NCBI GenBank assembly: GCA_050945315.1
Contig: JBMNSS010000128.1
Coordinates: 1 to 7,734 of the forward strand
Direction of reading: 5' to 3'
Source of the DNA: DTU080 sp050945315
GTDB lineage: Bacteria > Bacillota > Limnochordia > DTU080
DNA: 7,734 nt
The first letter of the stretch is position 1. The number at the start of each line of letters is the position of its first letter. Positions 5,767 through 7,734 of this stretch are shown piece by piece. The position numbers and the translations under genes are program-made. The notes below the pieces were generated by a model, which was not told the origin of the DNA, made no database searches, and saw only the letters and a program-made list of their open reading frames with translations.

Positions 5767-7709
5767 AGTTGTATACGCTCGGCGATGATCCCGTAGTGGC
5801 TTTTGCCGCCGAAGAGCTGGCCCGCTATCTGGAACGGATCGGCGGCGGTCCGCTCACCGTGAGCAATCGTGCGTCGTATGATTCCGAGGCGGGCGGTATT
5901 TGGCTGGGTGTGTGGGATTCCTTCGGAACGGCATTTCCTGCGCCAAAAAGCGATCATGAGCTGGATGATGCCATATTTCTGCGCTCGGTGGGTACGGATC
6001 AGCTTCTGTTGTCGGGAGCCAATCCCCGCAGTGTGTTGTTTGCCGTCTATGCCTACCTGGAGAGTCTGGGATGCCGCTGGGTCAGAATGGGTGAAGACGG
6101 TGAGATTCTGCCGCGAGGTGTGTCGGCCAGACTCGACGGCTATGACATCACGGAGTATGCGAACTACCGCTACCGGGGGGTCTGTATCGAGGGCGGGGTC
6201 TCGATTGAGCATGCCAAGGCCATGGTCAACTACATGGCTAAGAAACGATTCAACACGTACTTTATTCAGTTCCAAAACGCCTATATGTTCTGGAGCCGTT
6301 GGTACGACCGCAAAAGCGACAAGCCGCAGCTGGAGATAGAAAGAGCCGAGGCCTACACCGGGCAATTGATCGAAGAGATCAAAAGACGGGGCCTCGCCCT
6401 GCAGATGGTGGGGCACGGTTGGACCTGTGAATGCTTAGACGTGCCGGGCTTGGGATGGATTCCCGTCGAGGAGGAACTGCCTCCTGAAAAACGGGAACTT
6501 CTGGCCCTGGTCAACGGCAAACGTGAATGGTGGCGCGGTGTGCCGATCAATACGGAGCTTTGCATGTCGAACCCTCGGGCCTTCAAGATGCTGGTAGAGT
6601 ACATCGTCAAGTATGCCAAGGAGCACCCGGATGTCGACATTCTGCACATTTGGATGTCTGACGGCTCAAACAACCGCTGCGAATGTGACGGTTGCCGCCA
6701 AAAGATCCCCTCTGACTGGTATGTCGATCTTTTGAATGCCCTTGATGCGGAGCTCGAAAAAGAAGGGCTACCCACGAAGCTGGTATTCCTCATCTATGTG
6801 GATTTGTTGTGGGCACCGGAGGAGTCGAAACTGAACAATCCCGATCGCTTTATCTTGATGTTCGCTCCCATTTCCCGAAACTACCGGCAGAGCCTGCTGG
6901 AGGGAACGATGGGCCCGGCGACCGAAGAGCCGCGTCCTTTTGAGCTCAATCGCAATGCGTTCCCTCGCTCCACGGCGGTCAACGTCCATTACCTGAAAGC
7001 GTGGCAGAGGATCTTCTCTGGAGACGGGTTCACATTTGATTATCACCTCCTGTGGAAGCCTTCCATTATAGAGCCCACGGGGCTTTTCATAGCTGAGATT
7101 CTCTACCGCGATATTGTGGGCACAGAGCGTCTGGGTCTGCAGGGTATCGTCAACTGCCAGGTGCAACGCTACTTCTTCCCCACGGGTCTGGCCATGGAAG
7201 TCAGCGGTCGGACCATGTGGGACAAAGACAAGCCTTTAGAGGAAATCCGCCGGGAGTTCTTCGCCGCCGCCTTTGGCGAGGCTGGGGCCCGGGTTCAAGA
7301 GAAGATGGAAAAACTCAGCGCCCTCATGGATTCGGATCTGCCCTTTAAGATGGGGCCGACTCCCGATGAGGCCTACCAAGCGGATCTGAAGCAGGCCGAA
7401 GATGTGCTGTCGGATCTGAAGAGTCTGACGCGCCGGTATCTGGCCGATGATAGAGACCCCCTCGCGGGTGAAAAAGCGTCCTGGTTCTATCTGAGCCACG
7501 GAGTGGCCTTCATGGAGATCATCCTCAAGGGGCTGCAGGGACTGGCGGCAGGATGCTATCAAGAGTTGGCCGCCGCCTATCGGGCTGCCGCAGAGTACGT
7601 GATGGAGCACGAGGACGAGTTGCACGAAGTATGTGATTCGGTGCAGTGGAAGACGTGGTTAACACGTTATGCCGAAGATGCCGAGAAGCGGGCGGAAGCA
7701 CAGTCATAG
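5760..7709 (+). CDS. DUF4838-family protein with glucuronidase-like N-terminal region
   Basis: The 649-residue product starts with GTG, preceded 9 nt away by AAGGA at 5746-5750, and overlaps the preceding stop by 7 bp. Residues 1-120 resemble the N-terminal domain of GH67 alpha-glucuronidases: a FAAEELARYL helix, a GIWLGVW strand, then SGANPRSVLFAVYAYLES followed by LGCRWVRMGEDGEILPRG. Residues about 135-380 form the DUF4838 core, probably a TIM barrel related to glycoside hydrolases, with HIWMSDGSNNRCECDGC at 296-312. This carries the family's C-x-C-x-x-C cluster (C307, C309, C312), possibly a metal site, followed by SDWYVDLLNAL and an FAPISRNYR segment at 368-376. The remainder, to about 649, is helix-rich and charged. 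I see no signal peptide. The enzymatic activity of DUF4838 proteins is not established to my knowledge. Its place in a GDPD operon suggests a role on the sugar part of a glycerophosphoglycoside, which is inference. Confidence 0.85.
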   Translation: MLKLYTLGDDPVVAFAAEELARYLERIGGGPLTVSNRASYDSEAGGIWLGVWDSFGTAFPAPKSDHELDDAIFLRSVGTDQLLLSGANPRSVLFAVYAYLESLGCRWVRMGEDGEILPRGVSARLDGYDITEYANYRYRGVCIEGGVSIEHAKAMVNYMAKKRFNTYFIQFQNAYMFWSRWYDRKSDKPQLEIERAEAYTGQLIEEIKRRGLALQMVGHGWTCECLDVPGLGWIPVEEELPPEKRELLALVNGKREWWRGVPINTELCMSNPRAFKMLVEYIVKYAKEHPDVDILHIWMSDGSNNRCECDGCRQKIPSDWYVDLLNALDAELEKEGLPTKLVFLIYVDLLWAPEESKLNNPDRFILMFAPISRNYRQSLLEGTMGPATEEPRPFELNRNAFPRSTAVNVHYLKAWQRIFSGDGFTFDYHLLWKPSIIEPTGLFIAEILYRDIVGTERLGLQGIVNCQVQRYFFPTGLAMEVSGRTMWDKDKPLEEIRREFFAAAFGEAGARVQEKMEKLSALMDSDLPFKMGPTPDEAYQADLKQAEDVLSDLKSLTRRYLADDRDPLAGEKASWFYLSHGVAFMEIILKGLQGLAAGCYQELAAAYRAAAEYVMEHEDELHEVCDSVQWKTWLTRYAEDAEKRAEAQS

Positions 7710-7734
7710 AAAAGACTGAGTGATTGAGTTGATC
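7710..7734. other. Short 3' end after the DUF4838 gene
   Basis: The last 25 bp follow the TAG stop. They contain no hairpin and no ribosome binding site or start that I can defend. The operon may continue to the right of the window. Confidence 0.5.

Noticed and set aside
5673..6416. 247-codon open frame on the minus strand
   Set aside because: Antisense to the end of the second GDPD and the start of the DUF4838 gene, both strongly supported. No family resemblance.
1..7734. CRISPR arrays, tRNA or rRNA genes, riboswitches
   Set aside because: No regularly spaced direct repeats, cloverleaf-like segments or conserved rRNA stretches were seen. The only long similarity inside the window is between the two GDPD genes.

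Overview
The window looks like chromosomal DNA of a moderately GC-rich Bacillota-type bacterium. This is inferred from strong GAGGTG-type ribosome binding sites, TTG and GTG starts, tightly overlapped genes and protein types common in Paenibacillus- and Limnochordia-like genomes. The sequence does not fix the species. It holds two divergent metabolic gene sets next to the remains of nested insertion sequences.

Positions 1-503 are mobile-element debris. An IS1182-type transposase gene read leftward (start at 428) stops matching its family abruptly at 168. From 167 leftward the sequence begins GTAAGTG, as expected for an IS66-family end, and then carries the start of an IS66 TnpA-like gene (82 to 1) that runs off the window. 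I read this as an IS66 element inserted into an older IS1182-type element. A GGGCTGTCCC-type palindrome at 481-503 marks the probable outer end of the IS1182 element.

Positions 530-2719 carry a leftward two-gene operon. The first gene is an M20-family metallo-deacylase/peptidase (ArgE/DapE-like) with a TTG start. The second is a Gfo/Idh/MocA-type NAD(P)-dependent oxidoreductase. About 220 bp of divergent intergenic DNA (2720-2940) separates this pair from the rightward genes and contains an imperfect palindrome that could be an operator.

Positions 2941-7709 carry a rightward four-gene operon with a 37-bp gap followed by overlaps of 4 and 7 bp: an AraM-like sn-glycerol-1-phosphate dehydrogenase, two tandem glycerophosphodiester phosphodiesterase paralogues (about 64% identical by hand alignment), and a large DUF4838-family protein with a glucuronidase-like N-terminal region. 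None of the complete proteins shows a signal peptide, so they probably act in the cytoplasm.

The most interesting reading is a catabolic or salvage module. The two phosphodiesterases would release glycerol phosphate from imported glycerophosphodiesters, the dehydrogenase would oxidise the glycerol-1-phosphate enantiomer to dihydroxyacetone phosphate, and the DUF4838 protein, deacylase and oxidoreductase would process a sugar or acyl/amide portion of the same compound. This pathway is inference from gene order and family membership. No transporter or regulator lies inside the window.
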